A stretch of 64,000 bases of DNA from AC-32 sp963736055 (GTDB lineage: Bacteria > Actinomycetota > Thermoleophilia > Gaiellales > Gaiellaceae), in contig CAVTNM010000008.1 in the NCBI GenBank assembly GCA_963736055.1, positions 930,001 through 994,000 of the forward strand, given 5' to 3'. Position numbers and translations under genes: made by a program. Positions 25,203 to 33,760 of the stretch are shown here, piece by piece. The notes beneath the pieces were generated by a model. It searched no databases, was not told where the DNA came from, and saw only the letters and a program-made list of their open reading frames with translations. Position 1 is the stretch's first letter. The number at the start of each line of letters is the position of its first letter.

Positions 25203-26807
25203 CTAACTCCGGGGTATGAGCGCCAGGACAGAGCAAGTCGCCCAGGCGGCCAGGACGAGTGGGGCTGCCGCAACCGAGGGTGCCGGGAGCAGCGTGACCG
25301 CGATCAGGGCCGCGCCGAGGCCGGCAATCGCCCAGAGCCCACGCTCGCGTGCGAACGGGAGCACGACGGCGGCCGCAGCGAGCGCGAACGCCTCGAAGAG
25401 GAGGACGGGATGGGCGAACAGCGAGCGCCAGAGGGCCTCGGCGACCGCGAACGGATCTTCGCTGCCGGCGATTCCCAGCCCTCTCGGTGGCGCTGCTCCC
25501 GTGAAGGGCAGCGGAGCATGGCGCAGGCCGGCGACGATTCCGGCGAGCAGAACCGCGGCACCGACCTGGATCGCCCGGCGTTTGCGGCTGTTCACGGCCT
25601 GGGACGCCAGGGGCAGCAGTCCGAGCGCGAGTAGCGGCGCGAACAGCGGGCCGAGCGCGAGGAAGAGCCCCTCGCGCGGCGTCCGCCAGCAGAGCGCGAG
25701 CCAGCAGAGGGCCACCGCGGCGTAGACGAGAGCGAGCCCCGACGAGATGTTCCCGAGCGGAAACACGGGGACGGCCAGCGCGAAGGCCAGGCCCAGCCGC
25801 GGGCGGAGGAACGTGAGCCCGAACGCGATCAGCGCCAGAAGAGGCGCCATCAGGGGCGGGAAGAACGGCACCGCGGCGGCGGTCCAGCCGGCGAAGATCC
25901 CCGCGGCCGCGGGAGCCGCGAGCCGCACCGGGAGCCTGACCGGCGGAAGGGTCGTGCGCGTCTTGCGGCGGCGGAGCCGCTCGGCGAAGGCGTCGCGCAG
26001 GTCGCCGACGAGCCTGGCCGCGGACGGCCGGGCGGCAGGATCGACCGCGAGCATGTGGTCGATGAGCGCCGTCAGTGGCTTCGGCAGATCGGGCCGAACC
26101 TGGGCGAGCGGGGTCGCGCCGGCCTCGATCCGCTTCGCCGTCTCCAGGAGCGAGCCGTTCCAGAACGGGTGCCAGCCTGCGAGCGATTCCCAGAGGAGGA
26201 CGCCGACAGCCCAGACGTCGGCGGGCGGACCGCCGGATTCGCCGTGCACGAGCCGCTCCGGCGGCACGTAGGCGAGCGTCCCGGGAACGTCCCCGGTCGC
26301 CGTCAGCGGCTCTTCCTCGGCCAGCTGGGCGAGCCCGAAGTCCAGGAGGCGGATCGAGAGCTCGCTACCCTCGGCCACCAGCACGTTCGACGGCTTGACG
26401 TCGCGATGGACGATGCCGCGGCCGTGGGCGTGCGCGAGCGCCTCCAGGATCTGGGCTCCCGCCTCGATCGCGGCTGCGTCGTTCAGCTCGCCGGCGCGCA
26501 GAGCCTGGCGCAGCGTCTGGCCGGGCACGTACTCGTAGGCGATGTAGACGTTGCGCGCGTCCCGCTCGAGGCCGTAGGCCCGCAGGCACCGCTCGTGCCG
26601 GAGACGCGCCGCCGCGAGAGCCTCGCGCTCGGCGCGGGTCGCCGCCTTGCCTTCGCGGGGGACGATCTTGAGCGCCACCTCGAGCCCCGTTCGCTCGTCG
26701 CGGGCGAGCCAGACCGAGCCCGAGCCACCGCTCCCGAGCGGGCGCAGGGGCCGATAGCGCTCTGCAACGAGCTCGCTCGGTGAGAGCGCAAGTGCCGCCT
26801 CGGCCAC
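25203..26807 (-). CDS. Ser/Thr protein kinase with polytopic membrane C-terminus
   Basis: 534 residues. The kinase domain (about 12-265) has LGSGGSGSVWLARD, VALKIVP, HRDVKPSNVL, LLDFGLAQ and the PPERLVHG activation end. The C-terminal half is mostly hydrophobic, about eight helices between residues 290 and 534, with short loops and no extracellular sensor domain or PASTA repeat. Such kinases may respond to membrane state; the target is unknown. I take GTG 26807, as upstream sequence reads as Pro/Arg-rich antisense noise. The neighbouring fhaA starts 30 nt after its stop, so read-through is possible. Confidence 0.87.
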   Translation of the reverse strand: MAEAALALSPSELVAERYRPLRPLGSGGSGSVWLARDERTGLEVALKIVPREGKAATRAEREALAAARLRHERCLRAYGLERDARNVYIAYEYVPGQTLRQALRAGELNDAAAIEAGAQILEALAHAHGRGIVHRDVKPSNVLVAEGSELSIRLLDFGLAQLAEEEPLTATGDVPGTLAYVPPERLVHGESGGPPADVWAVGVLLWESLAGWHPFWNGSLLETAKRIEAGATPLAQVRPDLPKPLTALIDHMLAVDPAARPSAARLVGDLRDAFAERLRRRKTRTTLPPVRLPVRLAAPAAAGIFAGWTAAAVPFFPPLMAPLLALIAFGLTFLRPRLGLAFALAVPVFPLGNISSGLALVYAAVALCWLALCWRTPREGLFLALGPLFAPLLALGLLPLASQAVNSRKRRAIQVGAAVLLAGIVAGLRHAPLPFTGAAPPRGLGIAGSEDPFAVAEALWRSLFAHPVLLFEAFALAAAAVVLPFARERGLWAIAGLGAALIAVTLLPAPSVAAAPLVLAAWATCSVLALIPRS

Positions 26808-26905
26808 GACACCCTGTTTTCGCGCACTCGAGAAGACTCCTGCCCCGGGCGGGGCCCCGGCCGACGAACTAGGTAAAGTGACCCGGATTTTTCCTGCAAT
26901 TCCTG

Positions 26906-28069
26906 ATGACTGAACGCGAAAACACCGACATCGACTTCGACTTCTTCGAGGATGAGGCTGCGACCGAGGAGGCCACCCGGACCGACCGCGTGGACCGGCG
27001 GCCCGGCGGCCCGAACGGCCCCAAGCGTCCACCCCGGGGACCGACGAACCTGACTCCGCTGCTGCGGCTGATCGGGCTGGTCGCCTTCGCGATCCTGATC
27101 ATCGTGCTGCTCGTCTTCTGGGTTCAGAGCTGTCGCGAGGCCAGCAAGACCAAGACATACAAGAGCTATATGGCGAAGGTCACCGAGGTGGCGAGCTCGT
27201 CTCAGCAGATCGGGCGGCAGCTCAGCACGGCGCTGCTGGCCCAGGGCGTCAAGCAGGCCGAGGTCGAGCAGCGCATCTCCGGGCTGGCGCGCCAGGAGCA
27301 GCTCAACGTCGATCGGGCGCGCGAGATCACGCCTCCGGGGACGCTGCGCGACGAGCAGGACGCGCTGGTCGAGGCGCTCCAGTTCCGGGTCAGCGGCCTG
27401 AACGGGCTCGCCAACGCGCTCGCGGCCACTGCCAGTACCAGGGACGTCTCGCGCGCGGGCGCGGTGCTCGCCTCGCAGATGCAGCGCCTGCTCGCGAGCG
27501 ACGTCGTCTACGACGACGAGTTCAAGGATCCCTCGAGCGCCGAGCTCAAGCGGCAGGGAGTGACCGGGACGAGCGAGACCGGCGGCCCCCTGGTTCCCGA
27601 CTCGAACTTCCTCCAGACCGCCGACTTCGCCACCACGACCTCGATGGTGAACGTGCTAAGCAAGATCCGCGGCGGCGCGGTGACGCCCAGCCAGGGCGGC
27701 CTGCGCGGGACGAACATCGTCAAGACCGAGGTGCTCCCGGCCGGGACGGAGCTCAGCACGAGCACGCAGACGCCGATCACCGTGCGCACGAACCTGGCTT
27801 TCCGCGTCACCGTGGAGGACTCGGGCGACTCGCAGGAGACGAGCATTCCGGTCACGCTCACGATCACCCAGACGCACGGCGGCAACATCACGAAGACCAA
27901 GAAGATCTCCTTCATCAACCCCGGTGAGCAAAAGGCCGTGACCTTCACGAACATCCCGGCGGTCAACTTCAGCACCCCCGCGACCGTGAAGGTCGAGGTT
28001 CAGCCGGTGACGAACGAGAGCAACACCGACAACAACTCCGCGGACTACCCGGTCATCTTCTCGGCCTAG
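26906..28069 (+). CDS. Single-pass membrane protein with coiled coil and CARDB-like outside domain
   Basis: 387 residues. An acidic cytoplasmic tail (ENTDIDFDFFEDEAATEE), Pro/Arg-rich linker and one membrane helix (LIGLVAFAILIIVLLVFWVQ, about 54-73) precede a helical region (about 80-200) with heptad-like Leu/Gln/Val spacing. A beta-rich end follows (TEVLPAGTELSTSTQTPITV to TNESNTDNNSADYPVIFSA) that resembles CARDB-type adhesion folds. It diverges from the membrane kinase with 98 nt between starts, so a link to wall signalling is plausible. No named family is recognised. Confidence 0.75.
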   Translation: MTERENTDIDFDFFEDEAATEEATRTDRVDRRPGGPNGPKRPPRGPTNLTPLLRLIGLVAFAILIIVLLVFWVQSCREASKTKTYKSYMAKVTEVASSSQQIGRQLSTALLAQGVKQAEVEQRISGLARQEQLNVDRAREITPPGTLRDEQDALVEALQFRVSGLNGLANALAATASTRDVSRAGAVLASQMQRLLASDVVYDDEFKDPSSAELKRQGVTGTSETGGPLVPDSNFLQTADFATTTSMVNVLSKIRGGAVTPSQGGLRGTNIVKTEVLPAGTELSTSTQTPITVRTNLAFRVTVEDSGDSQETSIPVTLTITQTHGGNITKTKKISFINPGEQKAVTFTNIPAVNFSTPATVKVEVQPVTNESNTDNNSADYPVIFSA

Positions 28070-28118
28070 CGCTCGAGGCATGTTCTGTGTCGGCCGCAAG
28101 GCCTAGGATGGGCGCCGC

Positions 28119-28601
28119 ATGAACGTCTCGAGCGCGACCGCCGCCTGGATCGCGATCGGCGCAGCGGTGGCGGCCGTGCTGGCGCTGATCGCGGCGCTGT
28201 GGGTGGTCTTGCGCATCCGCCGGCTGCGGGCAGGGCAGGCGGTCCTGCTCGGCGAAGGCAAGACCGACCTGGTCGACTTCGCGGTCTCGCTGCAGGGACG
28301 CATCGACGACCTGCACCGAGCGGTGGACGAGATCGCCGCCGGCCTCGTCCGGGTCGACAGGCGCGTGGACAGGTCGGTGACGAACACGTCGATCGTGCGC
28401 TACGACGCCTACGAGGGCACGGGCGGGCACCAATCGGCCTCTCTCGCCGTGCTCGACTCGGCGCGAAGCGGCGTCGTGGTTACCGCCATCCAGGGGCGCG
28501 ACTACGCGCGGATCTACATGAAAGAGCTCGACCGCGGGCGGGCCTCGGTCGCGCTTTCGCCCGAGGAAGCGGAGGCAGTCGAGAGGGCGATGTCTCGCTG
28601 A
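28119..28601 (+). CDS. DUF4446 family membrane protein
   Basis: 160 residues: an N-terminal membrane helix (about 8-32), a basic helical stretch with coiled-coil potential (LQGRIDDLHRAVDEIAAGLV), then the DUF4446 core NTSIVRYDAYEGTGGHQSASL and GVVVTAIQGRDYARIYMKEL. The function is unknown; in many Gram-positives the family sits near chromosome-partition genes, which are not seen here. TAGGAT at 28104-28109 lies 9 nt before the ATG. Confidence 0.88.
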   Translation: MNVSSATAAWIAIGAAVAAVLALIAALWVVLRIRRLRAGQAVLLGEGKTDLVDFAVSLQGRIDDLHRAVDEIAAGLVRVDRRVDRSVTNTSIVRYDAYEGTGGHQSASLAVLDSARSGVVVTAIQGRDYARIYMKELDRGRASVALSPEEAEAVERAMSR

Positions 28602-28619
28602 ACTGAACGGGTGCGGAGC

Positions 28620-28638
28620 ACTCGGCCTTCGGCCGAGT
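28620..28638 (+). terminator. Hairpin between DUF4446 gene and HNH gene
   Basis: An 8-bp stem (ACTCGGCC/GGCCGAGT) with loop TTC lies 19 nt after the DUF4446 stop. There is no T-run, so any terminator role is weak. Confidence 0.35.
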
Positions 28639-28667
28639 CCTGCACGCTGGTTGCTAAATTCAGGCGT

Positions 28668-29198
28668 GTGCAGCAGGTTCTAGTCCTCAATGCGAGTTAC
28701 GAGCCGCTGAACGTCACCACCGTTCGCCGTGCGCACGTGCTCGTGTTCAAGGGCAAGGCCGAGGTGATCGAGGAGCTCGAGCAACCCCTCAGATCCGCGG
28801 CCGACACGTATCCGTGGCCGCACGTGATCAGGCTCGTGCAGTACGTGCGCGTGCCGCGGACGCTGCAGCGCAAGATTTCCCGCCGGGCGCTCTTCGCGCG
28901 CGACGGCTGGCGCTGCATGTACTGCGGCACGACGAGCGGCCGGCTGACCCTCGACCACGTCGTCCCGCGGAGTCGCGGGGGCGACTCCGTCTGGGAGAAC
29001 GTCGTCACCTCGTGCGCGCCCTGCAACATGCGCAAGGGCAACCGTTTGCCCGACGAGGTCTCGATGACGCTGCGCAAGCCGCCTCGCCCCCCGGCGCCGG
29101 TGCTCTTCATCCACCTGGCGACGCCGAGGATCCCGCACGGCTGGCAGCCCTACCTGAACGGCCTGGCCGAAGGCTCGACGGCGACCGCGACCGCCTGA
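28668..29198 (+). CDS. HNH endonuclease family protein
   Basis: 176 residues. The HNH core (about 80-130) has two CxxC zinc pairs, WRCMYCGTTSG and TSCAPCNMRKGNR, around the LDHVVPRSRGGDSVWENV motif. The N-terminal VLVLNASYEPLNVTTVRRA is typical of a widely spread stand-alone actinobacterial HNH family of unknown substrate, possibly a repair or recombination nuclease. GTG 28668 follows TAAATT with 7 nt between (leaderless). Confidence 0.88.
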   Translation: MQQVLVLNASYEPLNVTTVRRAHVLVFKGKAEVIEELEQPLRSAADTYPWPHVIRLVQYVRVPRTLQRKISRRALFARDGWRCMYCGTTSGRLTLDHVVPRSRGGDSVWENVVTSCAPCNMRKGNRLPDEVSMTLRKPPRPPAPVLFIHLATPRIPHGWQPYLNGLAEGSTATATA

Positions 29199-29226
29199 TG
29201 TGACGCCGGGCCCTCCCGGCGGCGTA
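29197..29226 (+). promoter_or_regulatory. Putative ECF-sigma promoter upstream of SIMPL gene
   Basis: GATGTGACGCCG, 8 variable nt, then CGGCGGCGTA. The same two blocks with identical spacing occur before the ECF sigma gene at 59606-59635. TGTGACG as -35 and CGTA as -10 with about 17 nt between would fit a group-specific ECF promoter. It overlaps the HNH stop codon. Confidence 0.55.
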
Positions 29227-29254
29227 CCTCCCGTACGCAAACCAGGAGGGCACG

Positions 29255-29965
29255 ATGAAGATCGTCCAGATAGGCATGGTCGCGGGGCTGGTCGCACTGG
29301 CAGTCGCGTTCGTCGGGCTGGGAAGACCCGGCTCCGCCCACGGCACGGCAACGCCTTCGGGCCGCGGCGTGACCGTGACCGGGACAGCCTCGGTCAGCTC
29401 GGTCCCGAACCAGGCGAGCTTCTCGTTCGGCGTCAGCACGAACGCCACGACGGCGCACCAGGCGACCTCCGAAAACGCCCGGAAGGCGCGGCAGGTCATC
29501 GCGGCCCTGCTCGAGGCGGGTCTCGCGAGGGCGGACGTGCAGACGCAGGACGTCACGGTCGGGCCGAGCTGGAACGACGAGGGCCACCCGGACGGCTTCG
29601 TTGCGCACAGCTCTGTGGCTGCGAAGGTGCGAGACGTTGCGCGGGCGGGCGCAGTCATCGACGCGGCCGTCGCCGCGGGAGCGACCGAGACGTCAGGCCC
29701 GTCCTTTGACCGCTCCGACCGGGACGAGCTCTATCGGAGCGCGCTGCGCCGGGCGTTCGCCGACGCCCGCAGCAAGGCCACGACGCTCGCCGGCGAGGCA
29801 GGGGCGAGCCTCGGGCGGGTGCTCAGCATCGACGAGACGGCGGTGGAGCCGCAGGCGCCGGTCGCATATGCGGCCGAGGCCGCGCTCAGGTCTTCGGAGA
29901 CCCCTGTCGAGCCGGGCAGCGAAGAGCTGCGGGCGACGGTCACCGTGCGGTTCAGCCTCGGGTGA
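29255..29965 (+). CDS. SIMPL (DUF541) domain exported protein
   Basis: 236 residues with a signal peptide (IGMVAGLVALAVAFVGLG) and one SIMPL domain: RGVTVTGTASVSSVPNQASF, NARKARQVIAALLEAGLARAD-type helix, DVQTQDVTV and ALRRAFADARSKATTLAGEAG. SIMPL proteins are periplasmic or envelope proteins tied to stress tolerance in several bacteria; the mechanism is unknown. ATG 29255 has an AGGAGGG site 6 nt upstream. The putative ECF promoter lies 29 nt before the ATG. Its 3' end overlaps the convergent rhodanese gene by 14 nt. Confidence 0.9.
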   Translation: MKIVQIGMVAGLVALAVAFVGLGRPGSAHGTATPSGRGVTVTGTASVSSVPNQASFSFGVSTNATTAHQATSENARKARQVIAALLEAGLARADVQTQDVTVGPSWNDEGHPDGFVAHSSVAAKVRDVARAGAVIDAAVAAGATETSGPSFDRSDRDELYRSALRRAFADARSKATTLAGEAGASLGRVLSIDETAVEPQAPVAYAAEAALRSSETPVEPGSEELRATVTVRFSLG

Positions 29966-30656
29966 CGGCCAGGCCGAGCTGCTCCCACTCGCTCCACGAG
30001 CCCGGGTAGAGCTTCGCGTCCCGCCCGCCGAGCGCGAGCCGGTGGAGGATCACGCAGGCGGTGACGCCCGAGCCGCAGTACGCCACGAGCTCGCCGTTCG
30101 GAAGCTCCGGCAGGGCCTCGTTCCAGGGGGCGTTGACTGAACCGGGGATGCGCCCGGGGACGCGGTCGACCGGGTTCGGCTCGCCGCGGAAGCGCTCGGG
30201 GAGGCGCGCGTCGATCACCACGAGCTCCTCGTGGCGGGCGGAGAGCTCCTCGGCGAGGATCGTGTCGTCGTCGCGCTCCCGTGGCTCGAAGCGAGTCGGC
30301 TCGATCGCCTCCTCGCCGCTTCTCAGCGGTCCCAGCCAGCCGGCGAGGTCGAGCACGGCGCAGTCGTCGTGGCCGAAGTGGCGCAGCAGCCACCAGAGCC
30401 GCTCCGGGCCGCCCATGTTTCCGTAGGCCACCACGAAGACACCCGCCTCGATGCCGGCCCTCGAGGCGGCGCGGGCAAAATCGCCGGCGCTAGGCAGTGG
30501 GTGCCGGCCGGCCCGGCCGGGCGGGGCCGAGAGGTCGTCGTCGACGTCCAGGAACGAAGCCCCCGGAACGTGGCCGGCGAGGTAGAGCTCATGCCCGCGG
30601 CCAGGGCTGCCCAGCTCCCAGCGGCAGTCCACGAACTGGAAGCGGGGATTGGACAC
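29952..30656 (-). CDS. Tandem-rhodanese sulfurtransferase (thiosulfate/3-mercaptopyruvate type)
   Basis: 234 residues with two rhodanese domains. The first (about 1-115) lacks the active cysteine (VVAYGNMGGPERLWW). The second carries the loop YCGSGVTACV (about residue 193), the CGSGVT form usually linked to 3-mercaptopyruvate preference. It also has DARLPERFRG and HVPGASFLD/IPGSVNAPWNE boundary motifs. It probably moves sulfane sulfur or detoxifies cyanide; the substrate is not settled. The cupin gene lies upstream on the same strand. Confidence 0.9.
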   Translation of the reverse strand: MSNPRFQFVDCRWELGSPGRGHELYLAGHVPGASFLDVDDDLSAPPGRAGRHPLPSAGDFARAASRAGIEAGVFVVAYGNMGGPERLWWLLRHFGHDDCAVLDLAGWLGPLRSGEEAIEPTRFEPRERDDDTILAEELSARHEELVVIDARLPERFRGEPNPVDRVPGRIPGSVNAPWNEALPELPNGELVAYCGSGVTACVILHRLALGGRDAKLYPGSWSEWEQLGLAVTRG

Positions 30657-30665
30657 GAAAAGGGG

Positions 30666-31199
30666 CTAGCCTGAGACGTCGAGCTGGCTGCGGTACGGAG
30701 CCTCTGCCGACCTCCCGAACGGCGCGTACGCCTCCTTTGGATTCGGCGTCTCCGTCTCGACACTCGCACCGTGGCGTGCTGCCACGTCCGAGACGGGATA
30801 GACGATGTCCTGACTGGCGCGTGAGCCGACCGCGAGGATGGCACAGGGCCCGCTCCCCGCGCCGACGAACACGTGATCCGTCTCGGGCGGGCAGTGGACG
30901 AAGTCCCACGTCTTCAACGGACGCTCTTCGCCCTCGATGACCAGCACGCACTCGCCCCAGAGGACGAGGAAGTCCTCCTGCGCGCTCTCGCGGTGGTAGA
31001 GACACGCCGGCTGCCCGGGCTGAAGGACGCCGATGTTGATCCCAAGCTCCTTGAACTCAGGCTCGCCCTCGAAGACCGTCCCCGAGCCGAATTTCTCGTG
31101 CTCAAACCAGCGGGCTTCCTTCGCGTTGATGACGAACCAGCCCTCGCCCTTCGGGACGAGGCCCGTGTCGGTCTGTTCCACGGTTGCTTCAGGAACCAT
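30666..31199 (-). CDS. Cupin-domain protein
   Basis: 177 residues forming a single small cupin barrel. Motif 1 is partly kept in CLYHRESAQEDFLVLWGE (His, Glu, then Gly-Glu), motif 2 in WDFVHCPPETDHVFVGAG. Metal binding by His/Glu/His is likely. An aromatic N-terminus (GEGWFVINAKEARWFEHE) and HGASVETETPNPKEAY tail match uncharacterised actinobacterial cupins. ATG 31199 has a GGGAGG site. A copy of the palindromic repeat lies 33-54 nt upstream. Confidence 0.82.
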   Translation of the reverse strand: MVPEATVEQTDTGLVPKGEGWFVINAKEARWFEHEKFGSGTVFEGEPEFKELGINIGVLQPGQPACLYHRESAQEDFLVLWGECVLVIEGEERPLKTWDFVHCPPETDHVFVGAGSGPCAILAVGSRASQDIVYPVSDVAARHGASVETETPNPKEAYAPFGRSAEAPYRSQLDVSG

Positions 31200-31231
31200 C
31201 TCGACCTCCCATCTGCCGCCCTCGCGTCGAA

Positions 31232-31253
31232 TCCAAGTAACAGACTGTTACTA
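31232..31253. repeat. Palindromic repeat, solo copy 3
   Basis: TCCAAGTAACAGACTGTTAC continues to T31252, matching copies 1 and 2 over 21 nt; the right arm diverges after ACT. It lies in the gap between the dimeric alpha-beta-barrel gene and the cupin gene, with no adjoining HTH frame. Confidence 0.88.
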
Positions 31254-31282
31254 AGACGCTTCTGCCGGCCCTGGTGGAGCGG

Positions 31283-31564
31283 CTAGCGCTTGACGATGTT
31301 GTGGACTTCGATGATCTCCGGCTCGCCGGCGAGCTCGACTCCGCCTTCCGTCAGGATCGGCATCAGCCGCTCGCCGAACGCCTGGAACTGCTCTAGCGAG
31401 TCCCAGATCTCACTGACGCGGAAGGCGCCGTCGGCGCTGAACGCGACGTGGTACTCGAGTCCGTCCGGCGGAAACTGGCCGGACGCCTCGACACGGGGAA
31501 GGGTCTCGTCGTACACCTGCTGGGTCATGCTGGGCGCACCTACGAATCGGACAAGGATGCTCAT
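31283..31564 (-). CDS. Small ferredoxin-fold (ABM-like) protein
   Basis: 93 residues. ILVRFVGAPSMTQQVYDETL, LEYHVAFSADGAFRVSEIWD and LEQFQAFGERLMPILTEGGV have the strand-helix pattern of dimeric alpha-beta barrel (antibiotic biosynthesis monooxygenase-like) proteins. The catalytic role is uncertain, since many members have no enzymatic activity. AGGAGG lies 10 nt before the ATG. Confidence 0.72.
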   Translation of the reverse strand: MSILVRFVGAPSMTQQVYDETLPRVEASGQFPPDGLEYHVAFSADGAFRVSEIWDSLEQFQAFGERLMPILTEGGVELAGEPEIIEVHNIVKR

Positions 31565-31630
31565 CGGGGTCGATCCTCCTAGGTCGGGGGGCGGAAGACC
31601 TTATCCCGTGGTCACGCGAGGGGTCGCGTA

Positions 31631-31774
31631 CTAGGCGAACGCGCTGCGGAACACGGCCGGCGGCAGCGCGATCGGGCGCTTGCAGCGCCCGCACCGGCTC
31701 TCGCTCGAGCCCTTCTGCGTCGAACGCTCCTCCAGGAGCGGCTTGTCGCAGCGGCACTTCTCGCGCTTGCTCAT
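31631..31774 (-). CDS. 47-residue zinc-ribbon-like protein
   Basis: A short frame with ATG 31774 and TAG 31631. Cys spacing is CRC (residues 7-9) and CGRC (about 29-32), suggesting one zinc site. The sequence is rich in Lys/Arg (MSKREKCRCDKPLLEE, RCGRCKRPIALPP). High codon-position GC bias fits coding. It could bind RNA, DNA or a protein partner; no family is named. Confidence 0.62.
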   Translation of the reverse strand: MSKREKCRCDKPLLEERSTQKGSSESRCGRCKRPIALPPAVFRSAFA

Positions 31775-31870
31775 CGAGATTCACTTTGCGGAGCGCACCG
31801 GACAGCAGTGCGGGGCCCGGCCAGCGAGCCCGCCGGCGGCCCGGTCGAACGGTGGGGTGTTCGAGGCGAC

Positions 31871-32275
31871 CTAGACCGTGGTCGGTCGCGTGAACCGTCC
31901 GCGGCTCTGAGTGTGAACGGCCTCGGCGAACTCCGGATACTCCTTGCTGAGACGCCGGAAGGTCTGGTCGAACATCGCGAGCAGCACCATCGGCGTCTCC
32001 GCGACGATCGTGGCCGTCCGGCGTCCCGTCAGGAGAAGGCCGATCTCGCCGCACAGCTCGCCTGGACCGAACGTGGCCAGGACCGCGCCGTCCTGCTCGA
32101 CGCGCGCGGTTCCCTCGAGGATCACGAAGAGCTCGTACGCATAGTCGCCCTGGCTCGTGACTCGCTCGCCTGCGGGGACGCTGACCTCGTTGAACGCATC
32201 TGCAGCCGCGGCGCGAGCTGCGGGAGAAAGCCCCGACAAACACGGCACCGATTCGAGGAGTGCCTGGTCGACCAC
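31871..32275 (-). CDS. Stand-alone cyclic nucleotide-binding domain protein
   Basis: 134 residues forming just the cNMP-binding barrel: FNEVSVPAGERVTSQGDYAY, LFVILEGTARV, and the phosphate-binding cassette GELCGEIGLLLTGRRTATIV. There is no C-terminal HTH, so it is not a Crp regulator by itself; it may act as a sensor subunit. The GTG start is 6 nt after TAGCGT (leaderless). Confidence 0.85.
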   Translation of the reverse strand: MVDQALLESVPCLSGLSPAARAAAADAFNEVSVPAGERVTSQGDYAYELFVILEGTARVEQDGAVLATFGPGELCGEIGLLLTGRRTATIVAETPMVLLAMFDQTFRRLSKEYPEFAEAVHTQSRGRFTRPTTV

Positions 32276-32365
32276 GCTGTGACGCTACTGCGGTGCGCCA
32301 TTCTGCGCCATCTTCGCTCCCACTTCGTAACCCTTCGTTCACTTCGGCGCGACAATCTAGTCCGC

Positions 32366-33760
32366 TCAGGCGGCCTCCGGCTCTGCCTCCGTCACCGGGA
32401 CGGCCGGCGGGCGATGCGGGTGGCCCTGGCTCACGAGGTGGCCGTGAGACTCGGTGCCGTAGCCGCCCGGAACCGGGATGTAGAACTCGGGGTAGCCCCA
32501 CATGCCGTGCTCGGAGACGTCCAGGCCGGCGGTCTCGGTCTCCTCCTCGACCCGGATGCCCCAGAGGCGCTTCATCGTCCAGAGGCAGCCGAACGAGGCC
32601 GAGAACGTGAAGGCGCCGACGGCGGCGAGCCCGAGCAGCTGCACCCAGACCTGGTGCAGCGAGCCGGTGTAGACGAAGCCGCCCTGCCCGGTCTTGAGCG
32701 TGGCCGCAAGCGCCGGGACCGCGAAGAGGCCGGTGGCGACCGTGCCCCAGACGCCGGACACGCCGTGCACCGCGACTGCTCCGATCGGGTCGTCGATCCC
32801 GATCCGCTCGACTGCGAGGACGCCCACGACCGCGATCACGCCGGAGACGAGCCCGATCACGACGGCCGCCCACGGCGCGACGAAGCCCGACGCCGCCGTC
32901 ACGGCGACGAGGGCGGCGAGCACGCCGTTCAGCATCATCGAGATGTCGGGCTTGCGGAGCACGAGCCAGGCCGTGATCGCCCCGCTGACCGCGCCCGCCG
33001 CAGCCGCCAGGTTCGTCGTCAGCGCGACGTAGGCGAAGAATCCGATCTTGTCGCCCGTGATCACCCCGAGGGTGGAGCCGGGGTTGAAGCCGAACCAGCC
33101 GAACCAGAGGATGAGCGTGCCGAGAACGGCGTACGGGATGTTGTGGCCGGGAATCGCGTTGCCACGCCCTCCGTCGAACTTCCCGATCCGCGGCCCGAGC
33201 AGCAGCGCCCCGGCAAGCGCTGCCAGAGCACCCTGGTAGTGCACGACCGTGGAGCCGGCGAAGTCCTGCATGCCGAGCCCGAAGAGCCAGCCGCCGCCCC
33301 AGACCCAGTGCGAGGTGACGGAGTAGATCAGGGTGAAGAGCGCACCGAAGACGAAGTAGACCCAGAGCTTCGCGCGCTCGGCCATCGCGCCCCAGACGAT
33401 CGCGAGCGAGACGCCGGCGAACACGACCTCGAACATGTAGCCGGCCGCGCCCGGGACGGTGGTGAAGAACGAGTACGGCGCGGAGCCGACGGCGAGCAGA
33501 GAGTCGACCGACGGCATGAACCCGTGCGTGCCGACGAAGCGGTTGCCGTCGCCGAAGGCGATCCCGAAGCCGACGGCCCAGTAGACGAGCGAGCAGACGG
33601 CGAAGATGAGCACGTTCTTGCCGGCGATGTGCGCGGCGTTCTTCATCCGCGTCAGCCCTGCCTCGAGGAAGGCGAAGCCGGCCTGCATGAACATCACGAG
33701 CACCGCCGCGACGATGACCCAGAGGGTGTTCGCGGCCAGGAGGAGGTCGCTGTTCTTCAC
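32366..33760 (-). CDS. amt: Ammonium transporter Amt
   Basis: Amt proteins conduct ammonium through a trimer of 11-helix subunits. The 464 residues include ANTLWVIVAAVLVMFMQAGF, FLEAGLTRMKNAAHI, DFAGSTVVHYQGALAALAG (first pore His), GWFGFNPGST, and GAVAVHGVSGVWGTVATGLF (second pore His). A C-terminal cytoplasmic tail of about 55 residues ends in VPVTEAEPEAA. GTG 33760 overlaps the PII stop by 4 nt, the classical glnK-amt coupling but with PII upstream. Confidence 0.95.
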   Translation of the reverse strand: MKNSDLLLAANTLWVIVAAVLVMFMQAGFAFLEAGLTRMKNAAHIAGKNVLIFAVCSLVYWAVGFGIAFGDGNRFVGTHGFMPSVDSLLAVGSAPYSFFTTVPGAAGYMFEVVFAGVSLAIVWGAMAERAKLWVYFVFGALFTLIYSVTSHWVWGGGWLFGLGMQDFAGSTVVHYQGALAALAGALLLGPRIGKFDGGRGNAIPGHNIPYAVLGTLILWFGWFGFNPGSTLGVITGDKIGFFAYVALTTNLAAAAGAVSGAITAWLVLRKPDISMMLNGVLAALVAVTAASGFVAPWAAVVIGLVSGVIAVVGVLAVERIGIDDPIGAVAVHGVSGVWGTVATGLFAVPALAATLKTGQGGFVYTGSLHQVWVQLLGLAAVGAFTFSASFGCLWTMKRLWGIRVEEETETAGLDVSEHGMWGYPEFYIPVPGGYGTESHGHLVSQGHPHRPPAVPVTEAEPEAA

